Below are positions 22,384-31,239 of a DNA stretch of 32,394 nt, piece after piece. Positions within the stretch are counted from its first letter, which is position 1, and the number at the start of each line of letters is the position of its first letter. The notes under the pieces are model-generated. The model made no database searches, was not told the origin of the DNA, and saw only the letters and a list, made by a program, of their open reading frames with translations. The translations under genes and the position numbers were made by a program. The DNA comes from JBAPRR01 sp049281195. GTDB taxonomy: Bacteria > Actinomycetota > Acidimicrobiia > Acidimicrobiales > CAVXTF01. Location: the NCBI GenBank assembly GCA_049281195.1, contig JBAPRR010000368.1:1-32394 (forward strand), written 5' to 3'.

Positions 22384-23961
22384 TCAGAAGCGGTTCAGCC
22401 GCTTATGTATGTCCTTGGTCTGCTTGTACAACTCGACAAACTGCTCGAAGCGCAGATCATGCTCCGGCCGGGTCGATGTATCGGGCTCGAAGGTGTTCTG
22501 TATCGGGACCATTGCATTCACCTGGTCCAGCTTCAACCGGCCAAGCGCCATGAGGGCGATGAACGTCGCGCCACGTACGCCTGCGAGCACGGGCTTCTCC
22601 ACCTGGCGTATGCGGCGTCCGGTGACATCGGCATGGATCTGGCACCAGATGTCGGAGTTGGCGCCTCCACCTATGAACGTGAGCGACTCGAAGGACCTGC
22701 CGCAGAACTTCTCGACCGCGTCGAGTAGCCACCGCGAGTTGTAGGCCACCCCTTCGTAGACGGCTCGGACCATGTCGCGCCTCGTGCTGCCGAGCGACAG
22801 GTTGTGAAAGCCACCGCGGATGGTGTGGTCGTCGACCGGAGTCCTCTCACCGTTGAGCCAAGGGGTGAACAGGACCCCATTGGCCCCGCTGGGGATGGCC
22901 CGGGCCACTTCGTCGAAGAGGCGCAAGGCGTCTTTCGGGTCAGGCGGCGGCTGCGGTGACAGCTCGTCTGAACTGAAGAACATGTTGGTCAGGAACGTCA
23001 GGCACGCGCCGGCCGTCTCGTGCTCATCGGCGACCAGATAACGGCCGGGGAGAGCGGACGGGATTGACGCCACGTTGGTTGTCGCCGCGGTCTTCTTGAA
23101 CGGCACGTGGCACGAGATCCACGACGACGTGCCTATGTAGATGTGCGGATCGAAGTCCGCGACGGCACCGGATCCCACGGCCGCGGAGTGCACGTCGCCG
23201 GTGCCGGTGGACACCGGTATGCCTTCTGGCAATCCGAGCTCGTCCGCGGCGCGGGCTTGAAGCGTCCCGATGATCCGGGCCGGCGGGCCGAGGTCGGGCA
23301 GCTTCTCGCGGTCCAGGCCGGTCATCCGCAACAGCCCGTCGTCGTAGTGGACGTCGTCGATATTGCGGTTGTCGGTCACCCAGTGAAGGACGATCGAGTC
23401 GAACGAGGCGCAGAACCGGCCCGTGAGGCGCTGGTTCAACCAGTCGACCGGTTCCAGGAACTTGTACGTCTGTGCGTAGACCTCGGGCTCGTTGTCACGG
23501 ATCCACAGAATGTGCGCGGTGGGGTCCTTACCGGAAAGGCTCGGCGCACCTCCGGTGAGCCGGATCAGCTGCGCGATCTTGCTGACCCCGAAGCCGAGGA
23601 CGCTGACGGTGCCCTTCATCTGCCGGCGGATCGCGGTGTTGCCCCGGGAGTCCATCCAGCTGACTGCCGGTCGCAGCGGGTCGCCGTTTCTGTCACAGGC
23701 CACCGTTCCCGCCCACTGGGCGGTGCAGCCGATCGCTATCACCCTGTCCGGAGCGAGCCCGGATTCCGCCAGCACTTTGCGGGCCGCGGTCGTGGTGGCG
23801 GCCCACCATTCCAGAGGGTCCTGCTCGGCACCGCCACCTGCAAGGAGGTGGAGGGCCACCGGTTCGGTTGCGGAAGCCGCCACCTCGCCGGTCACGGAAA
23901 CGAGAGCAACCTTGGGTCCGCTCGTTCCGAGGTCGATTGCGAGCACATGGTCGGCGTCCAT
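22384..23961 (-). CDS. FGGY-family carbohydrate kinase (xylulokinase-like)
   Basis: The 525-residue kinase has the N-terminal phosphate site (AIDLGTSGPKVALV), SWMDSRGNTAIR, STGTGDVHSAAVGSG near 255, a second adenosine-type GTSSW, and the C-terminal FIGGGANSDIWCQIHADVTGR. These are FGGY motifs. Xylulose is the common substrate, but ribulose, erythritol or others cannot be excluded. No sugar transporter or isomerase is next to it. Confidence 0.9.
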   Translation of the reverse strand: MDADHVLAIDLGTSGPKVALVSVTGEVAASATEPVALHLLAGGGAEQDPLEWWAATTTAARKVLAESGLAPDRVIAIGCTAQWAGTVACDRNGDPLRPAVSWMDSRGNTAIRRQMKGTVSVLGFGVSKIAQLIRLTGGAPSLSGKDPTAHILWIRDNEPEVYAQTYKFLEPVDWLNQRLTGRFCASFDSIVLHWVTDNRNIDDVHYDDGLLRMTGLDREKLPDLGPPARIIGTLQARAADELGLPEGIPVSTGTGDVHSAAVGSGAVADFDPHIYIGTSSWISCHVPFKKTAATTNVASIPSALPGRYLVADEHETAGACLTFLTNMFFSSDELSPQPPPDPKDALRLFDEVARAIPSGANGVLFTPWLNGERTPVDDHTIRGGFHNLSLGSTRRDMVRAVYEGVAYNSRWLLDAVEKFCGRSFESLTFIGGGANSDIWCQIHADVTGRRIRQVEKPVLAGVRGATFIALMALGRLKLDQVNAMVPIQNTFEPDTSTRPEHDLRFEQFVELYKQTKDIHKRLNRF

Positions 23962-24083
23962 CGGGCCCGAATCTTGGCACCGCCGGAGGCCGATAACTAC
24001 GCCGTGGTGACATTGGGAGGCGGATTGCCGGGCATAATCTTGCGCGTTTGCGGCTTTTCACTGTCCCGAGGTGGTATCCGCTT

Positions 24084-25082
24084 TTGAAAATACCGAAAAG
24101 TCTGCTGAGAGCAACGCCTGTACTGGCGTTGCTCGTCTTGGCCTCGGGGTGTTCGCACCCGGCCGCCACCCCCAAGACGACCACCACGACGACCCTCCCC
24201 AAACCGGGAACGCCGGCTAACCCGGTGCCGCCAGTTCTCACCTCGGTCAAGCACGGAAAGTTCGTCAGCTCTGTCACGATCGGTGGCGGGGTACTGGAGG
24301 TGACGCCACCACCGAAGGACGCTCAGGCGAGCCTCGATGCGGCCGCGGCCACTTCGATATTCGACTCCGACGACACGTTCACCGGCATATACGCCTTCGA
24401 CATCGTCGGTCTGGGCGAAGCGACGCTCAGCGCGTCGGCGGTTCCGACCACCTCACAGACGACTTCTTATCGGCTGCAGCCGCTCAGCACCCCGACCACA
24501 TCGGCACCCACCACCACGACCACTGCAACGCCGGCCACGACTACGCCGACCACAACGGCGCCGACCACTCCGACGACAGCCCCTCCAGTGACAACACCTA
24601 CGACGGCACCGCCGCCGGCATTCCCGAGCTACGACAAGCGTCTGGCATGGGTGGGGATCGCCGTGGGCCAGACCACCGGATGCGACGGAGCTCCCGGCGT
24701 GGTCGCAGTGATCATGGATGCAGACACCGGACATGACGTCGTCAACGTGACCATCGCCGGCTGCGGCAGCACCGCCCCGCCCGCGGTGGCCAGGGCCAGC
24801 CAGCTGCAATCGATCGCCTGGACGCTGGTCGGCGTGTCGAACACGGGGATCGTCGTGCAGGTACCGGCGTGTGGCTCCTACGTCGGGTGGACCAACGTGA
24901 CCATGCCCGGGGGACCCGGAATCCAGGTACAGGCTTCTGTCCCCTACGACCCGCAGTGCGCCAACGCCTCGTCGACGAATCAGACGGTCAGCCTCGTCGT
25001 ACCGGCGAATTCGGGCCAGACGAGCATCCCGCATGCACCGATCGGACCGATCGACGACTTGGAGTCGCTCGTAAGCAGCTAG
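24084..25082 (+). CDS. Thr-rich lipoprotein of unknown function
   Basis: A lipoprotein signal (hydrophobic stretch ending LVLASGC) is followed by a Thr/Pro tail. A folded part of about 100 residues comes next, then a second Thr/Pro linker (about residues 145-190) and a C-terminal domain with several Cys (TTGCDGAPG, IAGCGS, VPACGS, DPQCANAS). The C-terminal half resembles secreted domains of the DUF4232 type, at low certainty. TTG at 24084 was chosen because GAGGTGG lies eight bases before it; TTG at 24048 is the longest start. The linkers are likely O-mannosylated in an actinobacterium, an inference. Confidence 0.72.
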   Translation: MKIPKSLLRATPVLALLVLASGCSHPAATPKTTTTTTLPKPGTPANPVPPVLTSVKHGKFVSSVTIGGGVLEVTPPPKDAQASLDAAAATSIFDSDDTFTGIYAFDIVGLGEATLSASAVPTTSQTTSYRLQPLSTPTTSAPTTTTTATPATTTPTTTAPTTPTTAPPVTTPTTAPPPAFPSYDKRLAWVGIAVGQTTGCDGAPGVVAVIMDADTGHDVVNVTIAGCGSTAPPAVARASQLQSIAWTLVGVSNTGIVVQVPACGSYVGWTNVTMPGGPGIQVQASVPYDPQCANASSTNQTVSLVVPANSGQTSIPHAPIGPIDDLESLVSS

Positions 25083-25096
25083 TCAGGTGAAACCGC

Positions 25097-25588
25097 TCAG
25101 TGGCCCGGGTTCAGTTCCTTTACGAAGTGGATCTCCGTACTGGCGGACAGATCGCCGAGCACCCGGGTCTCCGGCAACTGGCGCCAGCCGATCGCCCGGT
25201 ACAGCCTGTGCGCGTCGGTGAACCGGGTGTCGGACCACAGCTCGAAGACGCTGAATCCGAGGCCCCTGACATGTTCGGTGACCATCCCCACGAGAAAAGA
25301 GGCCAGGCCTTTCTTGCGCGAATCGGGCATGACGTAGACCATCTGGAGCTCGGCGCGCTCCTTGTCGAGCGGACGCCACGCCGCTGACCCTGCGATGTGG
25401 CCTGAGCCTGCCATATGGCCTGTGCCCGAACGTTCCGCCACCCAGGCAGAACCGCCGAGAGATTCGTAATGGGAGGACACGTGATGCAGATGCTGCATCT
25501 CGTCGTCGGTGTCGAGGACCATGTCGTCGTACTCGCCCCAGCACGCGCCGTACAACGCGATGACACCTGTTGCGTCGGCGTCCGACAC
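25097..25588 (-). CDS. GNAT-family N-acetyltransferase
   Basis: The 163-residue frame has the core acetyl-CoA region (YVMPDSRKKGLASFLVG) and the LYRAIGW motif. GTG at 25588 is the first ATG/GTG/TTG start, but it cuts off the expected first strand. Reading back in frame adds a GNAT-like FSVRPV stretch and reaches CTG at 25621, which overlaps the debranching-family gene's stop (CTGA). The true start may therefore be CTG. It follows the debranching-family gene on the same strand. The substrate is unknown. Confidence 0.8.
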   Translation of the reverse strand: MSDADATGVIALYGACWGEYDDMVLDTDDEMQHLHHVSSHYESLGGSAWVAERSGTGHMAGSGHIAGSAAWRPLDKERAELQMVYVMPDSRKKGLASFLVGMVTEHVRGLGFSVFELWSDTRFTDAHRLYRAIGWRQLPETRVLGDLSASTEIHFVKELNPGH

Positions 25589-25617
25589 AGGGCGGACGCT
25601 GAAGCCGGAAGGAGGTT

Positions 25618-27759
25618 TCAGACTGCTGTGGCGGGACGCCGCGGTTCGGTGACGAGCTCGAGGGTCGGAGGTATGCCTTCGATATGCACGTCGTCACCTT
25701 CGATCTCGACAGACACCCGTCCGCCCGCCAACGGTATGCCCTCGACCTTCAACCACTTCATCCCTTCGGGCAACTGCGGCGCCAGCCACGTCTTTCCGTA
25801 AGGGACCCACGGATCGAGCCTCAGGATCGTGCGCAGGCACAGAAGGGGCGAAGCCGCCGCCCACGCCTGCGGCGAACACGAGGTGGGATAGGAAACGGGA
25901 ACGGATAGCTCCTTGCGGTCGAGGCCGCTGAACAGCTCGGGGAGCCGGCCACCCATCTGCGTGGCCGCATCCAACAGTGCCCTCACGATTCTGAGCGCGC
26001 TCTCGTCGAAGCCGTAGCGCGCCAGTCCCGCCGCGACGATCGCGGTGTCGTGTGGCCACACGGAACCGCAGTGGTAGCTGACCGGGTTGTACCCGCCCAT
26101 CGATGTGGCGAGAGTGCGGATCCCCCACCCGGAGAACATCTCGTCGGACATAAGGCGATCGGCGATCACCTCCGCCTTGTCGTCGTCGACGATGCCCGTC
26201 CACAGGCAGTGCCCGATGTTGGAGGTGAGCGAGTCGATCGGTTTTTTGTCGGCGTCGAGGCCCACTGCGAACCAACCGTGCTTGTCCACCCAGAAGTCCT
26301 CGTTGAACGCCCGCTTCAACCTGGTGGCCTTGCCCCTGTAGTGCGCGTAGGTGACGTCGTCGCCCATCTCGTGGGCGAAGTGGGCCCTCGCCAGGTACGC
26401 GCTGTACACGTAGGCCTGAACCTCGCACAGCGCGATCGGCGCAGTGGCGATGGTCCCGTCGAAGTAACGGATGCCGTCCCACGAGTCCTTCCAACCCTGG
26501 TTCTGAAGACCCCGATCGGTGGCCCGCTTGTATTCCACGTATCCGTCGCCGTCGGCGTCACCGAACGTGTCGATCCACTCGAGGGCGCGCTCGGCGTTGG
26601 GCAACAGGCTGTCGACGGCCTCGGGAGCAAGGCCCCACCGGCGCAGCTCCCCCAGCAGCATCACGAAAAGGGGCGTGGCGTCCGCAGTTCCGTAATAGGT
26701 GTTGCCACCGCCGAGAGACAGAGAAGACGCTTCCCCGAACCGCATCTCGTGAAGGATGCGGCCGGGCTGCTCGTCGGTACGCGGGTCGATCTCCGTTCCC
26801 TGAAAGCGCGCCAGGGTCTGAAGGACCCCTAAGGCCAGATCGGGATCGACGATGAGCGCCATCCACGAAGTGATCAACGAGTCGCGGCCGAACACCGTCA
26901 TGAACCACGGCGCGCCCGCGGCGACGACAACCCGCTCGGGGAAGTCCGGATCGAAGATGCGCAGGCCACCGAGATCTTCGGCACTCCGATCGAGGGTCTT
27001 TCTCAGATCGGCATCGTCGCTCTGCACCTGGGGAACCTGCTGACGCCAGCGGGCCAGCCTCTCGGCGGGGGCCGCGCGCTCGACGGGCTGGCCGCATCGA
27101 TATCGCGGGACCACGTGGGTTCCTTCGAGAACCGGCTGCAATTCGACGCACGCGGACCACGCGCCGCGGGGAGGAACGATCGCCTCGAAGACGATGATGT
27201 CCTCTCCGATCGAACCCGGTTGCGGCGACGAGTGCAGCTCGATCCCGCGGCTGACGTTCCCGCGTCTGTAGGACAGCGAGAGCACTCCGTCGCGGTGCTC
27301 GGCGCGCACCTCGCCGTCGGGTTGGACCCGTCCCTCTTTCACTGCGAAGAGATTGGCGAAATCGGCCTGGACGAACAGCTCGACCGAGCAGTACGTGGGC
27401 TCGTCACCGAAGTTGCGAAGGACGATGTCCTCGCGCATGCCTCTGCCGACATAGCGGGAGCGGAACACCACGAGCGTCGAGTCGGCCCGACCGGCCTTCG
27501 GCAGGCAGCGTGAGACGAACGTGGCGCTGAACGGATCGTGGGTCACAGCGGTGAGCGGCTCGGTCCGGGCGCCGTTCACCCGGAGCTCGAAGCGCGAGAG
27601 CATCCTGGTGTCCCTCACGAACAATCCCTGGGAACCGCCGACGAGCATGTCTCCCGATGCCCCGCTGATGGCGAAGGTCGACTCGTCGACCAGGGTGATC
27701 GCTCCGCTGACCGCTCCGGCGTCTGCGACCTGACCGGAGTAGGTCCAGGGGTCACTCAT
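25618..27759 (-). CDS. Amylo-alpha-1,6-glucosidase family protein (glycogen-debranching-like)
   Basis: The 713-residue protein has an N-terminal beta-rich domain (about 40-230) and an (alpha/alpha)6 barrel. Motifs include GAPWFMTVFGRDSLITSW, GNTYYGTADATPLFV, QNQGWKDSWDGI, GSVWPHDTAIVAAG and YPTSCSPQAWAA. Family members trim alpha-1,6 branches or related sugar links. ATG at 27759 was chosen over 27843 because the extra stretch resembles linker and enters the shared promoter with sufC. A GNAT gene follows at once. No glycogen genes are next to it. Confidence 0.9.
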   Translation of the reverse strand: MSDPWTYSGQVADAGAVSGAITLVDESTFAISGASGDMLVGGSQGLFVRDTRMLSRFELRVNGARTEPLTAVTHDPFSATFVSRCLPKAGRADSTLVVFRSRYVGRGMREDIVLRNFGDEPTYCSVELFVQADFANLFAVKEGRVQPDGEVRAEHRDGVLSLSYRRGNVSRGIELHSSPQPGSIGEDIIVFEAIVPPRGAWSACVELQPVLEGTHVVPRYRCGQPVERAAPAERLARWRQQVPQVQSDDADLRKTLDRSAEDLGGLRIFDPDFPERVVVAAGAPWFMTVFGRDSLITSWMALIVDPDLALGVLQTLARFQGTEIDPRTDEQPGRILHEMRFGEASSLSLGGGNTYYGTADATPLFVMLLGELRRWGLAPEAVDSLLPNAERALEWIDTFGDADGDGYVEYKRATDRGLQNQGWKDSWDGIRYFDGTIATAPIALCEVQAYVYSAYLARAHFAHEMGDDVTYAHYRGKATRLKRAFNEDFWVDKHGWFAVGLDADKKPIDSLTSNIGHCLWTGIVDDDKAEVIADRLMSDEMFSGWGIRTLATSMGGYNPVSYHCGSVWPHDTAIVAAGLARYGFDESALRIVRALLDAATQMGGRLPELFSGLDRKELSVPVSYPTSCSPQAWAAASPLLCLRTILRLDPWVPYGKTWLAPQLPEGMKWLKVEGIPLAGGRVSVEIEGDDVHIEGIPPTLELVTEPRRPATAV

Positions 27760-27862
27760 GGCCGAGGACGCTAATCCGTTATCAGACGGTGCCGGTTTCA
27801 CTGCGCTGCGTGGCGACCTCACTGCGCCGGGCGCACCCGACATTCAGGCCATGACGAAATTA

Positions 27863-27902
27863 CACTACGCCCGTAGTGCAAATCCGTAAACCGGACTAGA
27901 AT
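27863..27902 (+). promoter_or_regulatory. sufC promoter with overlapping palindrome; leaderless mRNA predicted
   Basis: CACTACG-CC-CGTAGTG (27863-27878) is a perfect 7-2-7 palindrome. A -10 TAGAAT lies at 27897-27902, nine bases from the ATG at 27911, so transcription would start at or next to the ATG. The palindrome covers the place of the -35, which fits control by a repressor. This matches how Fe-S regulators of the SufR type work, but I cannot name the regulator. Confidence 0.55.
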
Positions 27903-27910
27903 GGTCGTCA

Positions 27911-28663
27911 ATGGACGATGCGCTTCTGACCATCTCCGATCTGTATGTGGCTCCCACCGCCGGTGGGCCCGAGATCCTCCGTGGCGTGGACCTGGTGGTG
28001 CGCCCGGGCGAGATCCATGCGCTGATGGGACCTAACGGCTCAGGCAAGTCCACCCTGGCCAACACCCTGCTCGGCGATCCCGCCTACCGGGTCACCAAGG
28101 GATCGGTCAGGTTCAAGGACGAAGACGTGACCGCGTGGGCCCCCGACGCCAGGTCCAAGGCCGGGATGTTCCTGGCGTTCCAGCATCCCGAGGCGATCGC
28201 CGGTGTGCCGGTGCTCCAGTTCCTGCGCCAGGCCATGTCGGCACGGCGTGGCATCGACCTGTCGGTGCTCGAGGTCCGCATGGAGATGCTCGACTGGATG
28301 AAGAAGCTCGGGATCGACGCGGCTTTCGGCTCGCGGCCGCTCAACGAAGGCTTCTCAGGCGGCGAGCGCAAGCGCAACGAGGTGCTGCAATTGGCTCTGC
28401 TCGAGCCTGAGCTCGCCATCCTCGACGAGACCGACTCCGGGCTCGACATCGACGCTCTCTCCGTCGTTGCCAGCAGCGTGAGGGCGGTGCGCGAGTCTCA
28501 ACCCAAGCTCGGCGTCCTTCTGGTCACCCACTACACCCGCATCCTCGATCTGTTGAAGCCTGACGTGGTTCACGTTCTCATCGACGGCCGCATCGTGGAG
28601 CACGGCGGCAGCGATCTTGCGAGCCGCCTCGACTCGGAGGGATACGACTCGTGGCGCAACTGA
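27911..28663 (+). CDS. sufC: Fe-S cluster assembly ATPase SufC
   Basis: The 250-residue ABC ATPase of the SufBCD scaffold has Walker A GPNGSGKS (40-47), AFQHPEAIAGVPV, signature FSGGERKR (148-155), Walker B LAILDETDSGLD (168-179), and the His switch in LVTHYTR. The FSGGERKRNEV motif is typical of SufC rather than transporters. It overlaps sufS by 13 bases. SufB and SufD, usually directly upstream in actinobacteria, are not found in the window. Confidence 0.96.
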   Translation: MDDALLTISDLYVAPTAGGPEILRGVDLVVRPGEIHALMGPNGSGKSTLANTLLGDPAYRVTKGSVRFKDEDVTAWAPDARSKAGMFLAFQHPEAIAGVPVLQFLRQAMSARRGIDLSVLEVRMEMLDWMKKLGIDAAFGSRPLNEGFSGGERKRNEVLQLALLEPELAILDETDSGLDIDALSVVASSVRAVRESQPKLGVLLVTHYTRILDLLKPDVVHVLIDGRIVEHGGSDLASRLDSEGYDSWRN

Positions 28664-29907
28664 CGACCCAGCCGACGACCCAGCAGCCACTCGCTCCGAA
28701 GACGGACTTTCCCCTTCTGGAACGCCGGGTCAGAGATCGCCGCCTGGTCTATCTCGATTCCGCCTCGTCGTCGCAACGCCCCCAGGCGGTCCTCGACGCG
28801 ATGGACAACTATTACGAGAACAGTCACGCCAATGTCCACCGCGGCGTCTACTCGATCGCAGAGGAAGCCGACGCCCTTTACGAATCGGCCCGGGCGCGCG
28901 TCGGTAGGTTCATCGGTGCGCCCAGTCCCGAGACCGAGGTGCTGTTCACCAAGAACGCCACCGAAGGGATCAATCTGGTCGCCAACACCTGGGCGGCCTC
29001 CAATCTCGAAGCGGGCGATGCGATCCTCTTGAACGAGATGGAGCATCACGCGAACGTCGTTCCGTGGCTGATGCTCGCGGAGCACAAGGACATCGAGATT
29101 CGCTGGCTGGATGTCACCGAGGACTACCGCCTCGACCTTTCGAAGCTCGACCAACTCCTAGATGGTGTGAAGCTGGTGGGACTCACGTTGATGTCGAACG
29201 TGCTCGGCACCATCCCCCCGTTCGCCGAGATCGCACAAGCAGCGCACTCCAAGGGCGCGGTCGTGGTCTGTGACGCCGCTCAGGCGGTCCCGCACCTGCC
29301 CGTTGATGTGCGCGACCTGGGCTGTGACTTTCTGGCATTCAGCGCGCACAAGATGCTCGGCCCCACCGGCATCGGAGTCCTGTGGGGACGCCAGGAGCTT
29401 CTCGAGGCCATGCCACCGTTCCTCGGTGGCGGCGGGATGATCCGCGACGTGCGCAGGGACGGGTTCACCCCGAGTGCCCTGCCGTGGAAGTTCGAGGCGG
29501 GCACCCCCCCGATCGCAGAAGCGGTCGGGCTCGGCGCTGCCGTCGACTACCTGACCGCCATCGGGATGGACCGGGTGATCGACCACGACCGGCAGCTGAC
29601 TGAATATGCGCAGAAGACCCTGACCGATCGCTTCGGCGACAAGCTGACCATGTTCGGGCCGGCCGGGACCGAGGATCGCGGGGGCGTCATCTCGCTGGCT
29701 CTGGCCGATGTGCACCCTCACGACCTGGCGCAGGTTCTCGACCAGTGGGGGGTGTGTGTCCGCGCCGGCCACCACTGCGCCAAGCCGCTCATGCGCCGTC
29801 TGGGCGTGAACGCCACGGCGAGGGCTTCGTTCTACGTGTACAACGACGAATCCGACGTGGACGCGCTGGCCGACGCCCTCGAAGAGGCCGCTACCCTCTT
29901 CGGTTGA
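28651..29907 (+). CDS. sufS: Cysteine desulfurase SufS
   Basis: The 418-residue PLP enzyme takes sulfur from cysteine. It has the AcceptingHis region (EMEHHANVVPW), PLP Lys234 in SAHKMLGPTG, and the active Cys376 in VRAGHHCAKP, a short loop that is typical of the group II (SufS) type. The start GTG at 28651 overlaps the end of sufC. It ends two bases before sufU, so sulfur is probably passed to SufU. Confidence 0.96.
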   Translation: MAQLTTQPTTQQPLAPKTDFPLLERRVRDRRLVYLDSASSSQRPQAVLDAMDNYYENSHANVHRGVYSIAEEADALYESARARVGRFIGAPSPETEVLFTKNATEGINLVANTWAASNLEAGDAILLNEMEHHANVVPWLMLAEHKDIEIRWLDVTEDYRLDLSKLDQLLDGVKLVGLTLMSNVLGTIPPFAEIAQAAHSKGAVVVCDAAQAVPHLPVDVRDLGCDFLAFSAHKMLGPTGIGVLWGRQELLEAMPPFLGGGGMIRDVRRDGFTPSALPWKFEAGTPPIAEAVGLGAAVDYLTAIGMDRVIDHDRQLTEYAQKTLTDRFGDKLTMFGPAGTEDRGGVISLALADVHPHDLAQVLDQWGVCVRAGHHCAKPLMRRLGVNATARASFYVYNDESDVDALADALEEAATLFG

Positions 29908-29909
29908 TC

Positions 29910-30419
29910 ATGAGCGACCTCGAAGACCTCTACCGCGAGATCATCCTCGACCACTACCGCAGCCCCCGTAACAGGGGCGAGCTCGCGAGCCCACCGGCGC
30001 ATCGCACCGAGGGCTTCAACCCGCTGTGCGGCGACGAGGTTGTGGTCTACATACAGGTGGATGACGGCGTACTGGGTGATGTGCGTATCGCCGGACAAGG
30101 GTGCTCGATCAGCCAGTCGTCGGCTTCTTTGATGTCGGCTGCAGTGAAGGGCAAGTCGGTTGCTCAGGCACGCGACCTGATCCATACGTTCAAGTCGATG
30201 ATGTCGATCCATGAGCAGAAGATCGGCGACACGAACGGTTCGGGGTCAGGGGAAAACGATACGGCGACGGTGGATCACGAGTCGTTGGGAGAGCTGGCGG
30301 CGCTCCAGGGAGTGGTGAAGTTCCCGGTGCGGATCAAGTGTGCCACCCTCAGCTGGAACACCCTCGCCCAGGGCCTCGACGAGGTCGAGGCGGGCGTAAA
30401 CGGCTCCGACGAATCGTAG
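29910..30419 (+). CDS. sufU: Fe-S cluster assembly sulfur-transfer protein SufU
   Basis: The 169-residue protein receives sulfur from SufS. The zinc ligands of the SufU group match: C40 and D42 (NPLCGDE), C65 (GQGCSISQ), and C144 (IKCATLSW). An insertion of about 25 residues (about 101-126), Gly/Ser/Asp-rich, precedes the last ligand, making it longer than Bacillus SufU. ATG at 29910 was preferred; the frame back to 29745 overlaps sufS. It is last in the operon. Confidence 0.94.
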   Translation: MSDLEDLYREIILDHYRSPRNRGELASPPAHRTEGFNPLCGDEVVVYIQVDDGVLGDVRIAGQGCSISQSSASLMSAAVKGKSVAQARDLIHTFKSMMSIHEQKIGDTNGSGSGENDTATVDHESLGELAALQGVVKFPVRIKCATLSWNTLAQGLDEVEAGVNGSDES

Positions 30420-30425
30420 AGAACG

Positions 30426-31238
30426 CTATTCGTCCAAGAACGCGGAGACGAGCAGCCCGACCTCCTCGGGACACTCGATCGCACACAGATGTGCCGCGTT
30501 CTCTACATCCGCTATCCGCGAATCCGTGATGCCCTGCGCGTAGGCCTCGGCGTGAGCGCGGGGAACGATCCCGTCTGACATCCCGTGGACCACAAGTGTC
30601 GGCGCGGTTATCCGCTCGAGCCGGGGACGGAGCTTCGGGTCGTGCATGTACGGGTTCCAGCCGATCTTCGCCGTGGCGGCCTGCGCCTGGATAACCGGCT
30701 TCACCAGTTCGAACGGGAGCGTGCTCGGGTCGTTCTCGAGCTTCGCCAGCTCGCGCATCATTTGTGCCGCCGGGAAATCCGGATCCGCGAACAGCTCGCC
30801 GGCCAGCTCGTCGAGCCGCCTTCCGAATATCTCGGTGATGGGGGAACCTTCCACGTACAGCCCCACCGCGTTTATCAGCGCCATCCGCCTCACCCGCTCG
30901 GGCCAGCGCACGGCCAGCTCCGCGCACATCCATCCGCCCAGCGACATGCCGACCAGGTCGACGCGTTCGAAGCCCATACGTTCGATCAGGTCGAGCACGT
31001 GGAAAGAAGCGTCCTCGATGTCGTCGATGTGCTCGAGCCCGACAGATGCCCCGAAGCCCGGAAATACAGGCGCGATGACCACCCTCGAGTCGGCGAGCTG
31101 CTCCAAGAACGCGACGCCGGCCGATTCACCGGTGGCCGAGTGCAGGTAGACCACGGGGCAAGGCCCGCCTTCTCCCCCGCGATGCATCTCGATCGTGCCG
31201 ACCTTCGTATCGAGGGTCGCGTGCCGAAGCTCCGCCAC
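30426..31238 (-). CDS. Alpha/beta-fold hydrolase
   Basis: The 270-residue hydrolase has nucleophile Ser in GMSLGG (near 98), an acid in HGMSDGIVP and the His in AAHLCAIECPEEV. The oxyanion strand is VYLHSATGE. GTG at 31238 begins one base after the upstream stop, so it is coupled to the luciferase-like gene. The longer start at 31286 overlaps that gene. The substrate is unknown; with a flavin monooxygenase partner, ester or ring-opened product hydrolysis is plausible. Confidence 0.92.
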   Translation of the reverse strand: MAELRHATLDTKVGTIEMHRGGEGGPCPVVYLHSATGESAGVAFLEQLADSRVVIAPVFPGFGASVGLEHIDDIEDASFHVLDLIERMGFERVDLVGMSLGGWMCAELAVRWPERVRRMALINAVGLYVEGSPITEIFGRRLDELAGELFADPDFPAAQMMRELAKLENDPSTLPFELVKPVIQAQAATAKIGWNPYMHDPKLRPRLERITAPTLVVHGMSDGIVPRAHAEAYAQGITDSRIADVENAAHLCAIECPEEVGLLVSAFLDE

Positions 31239-31239
31239 C

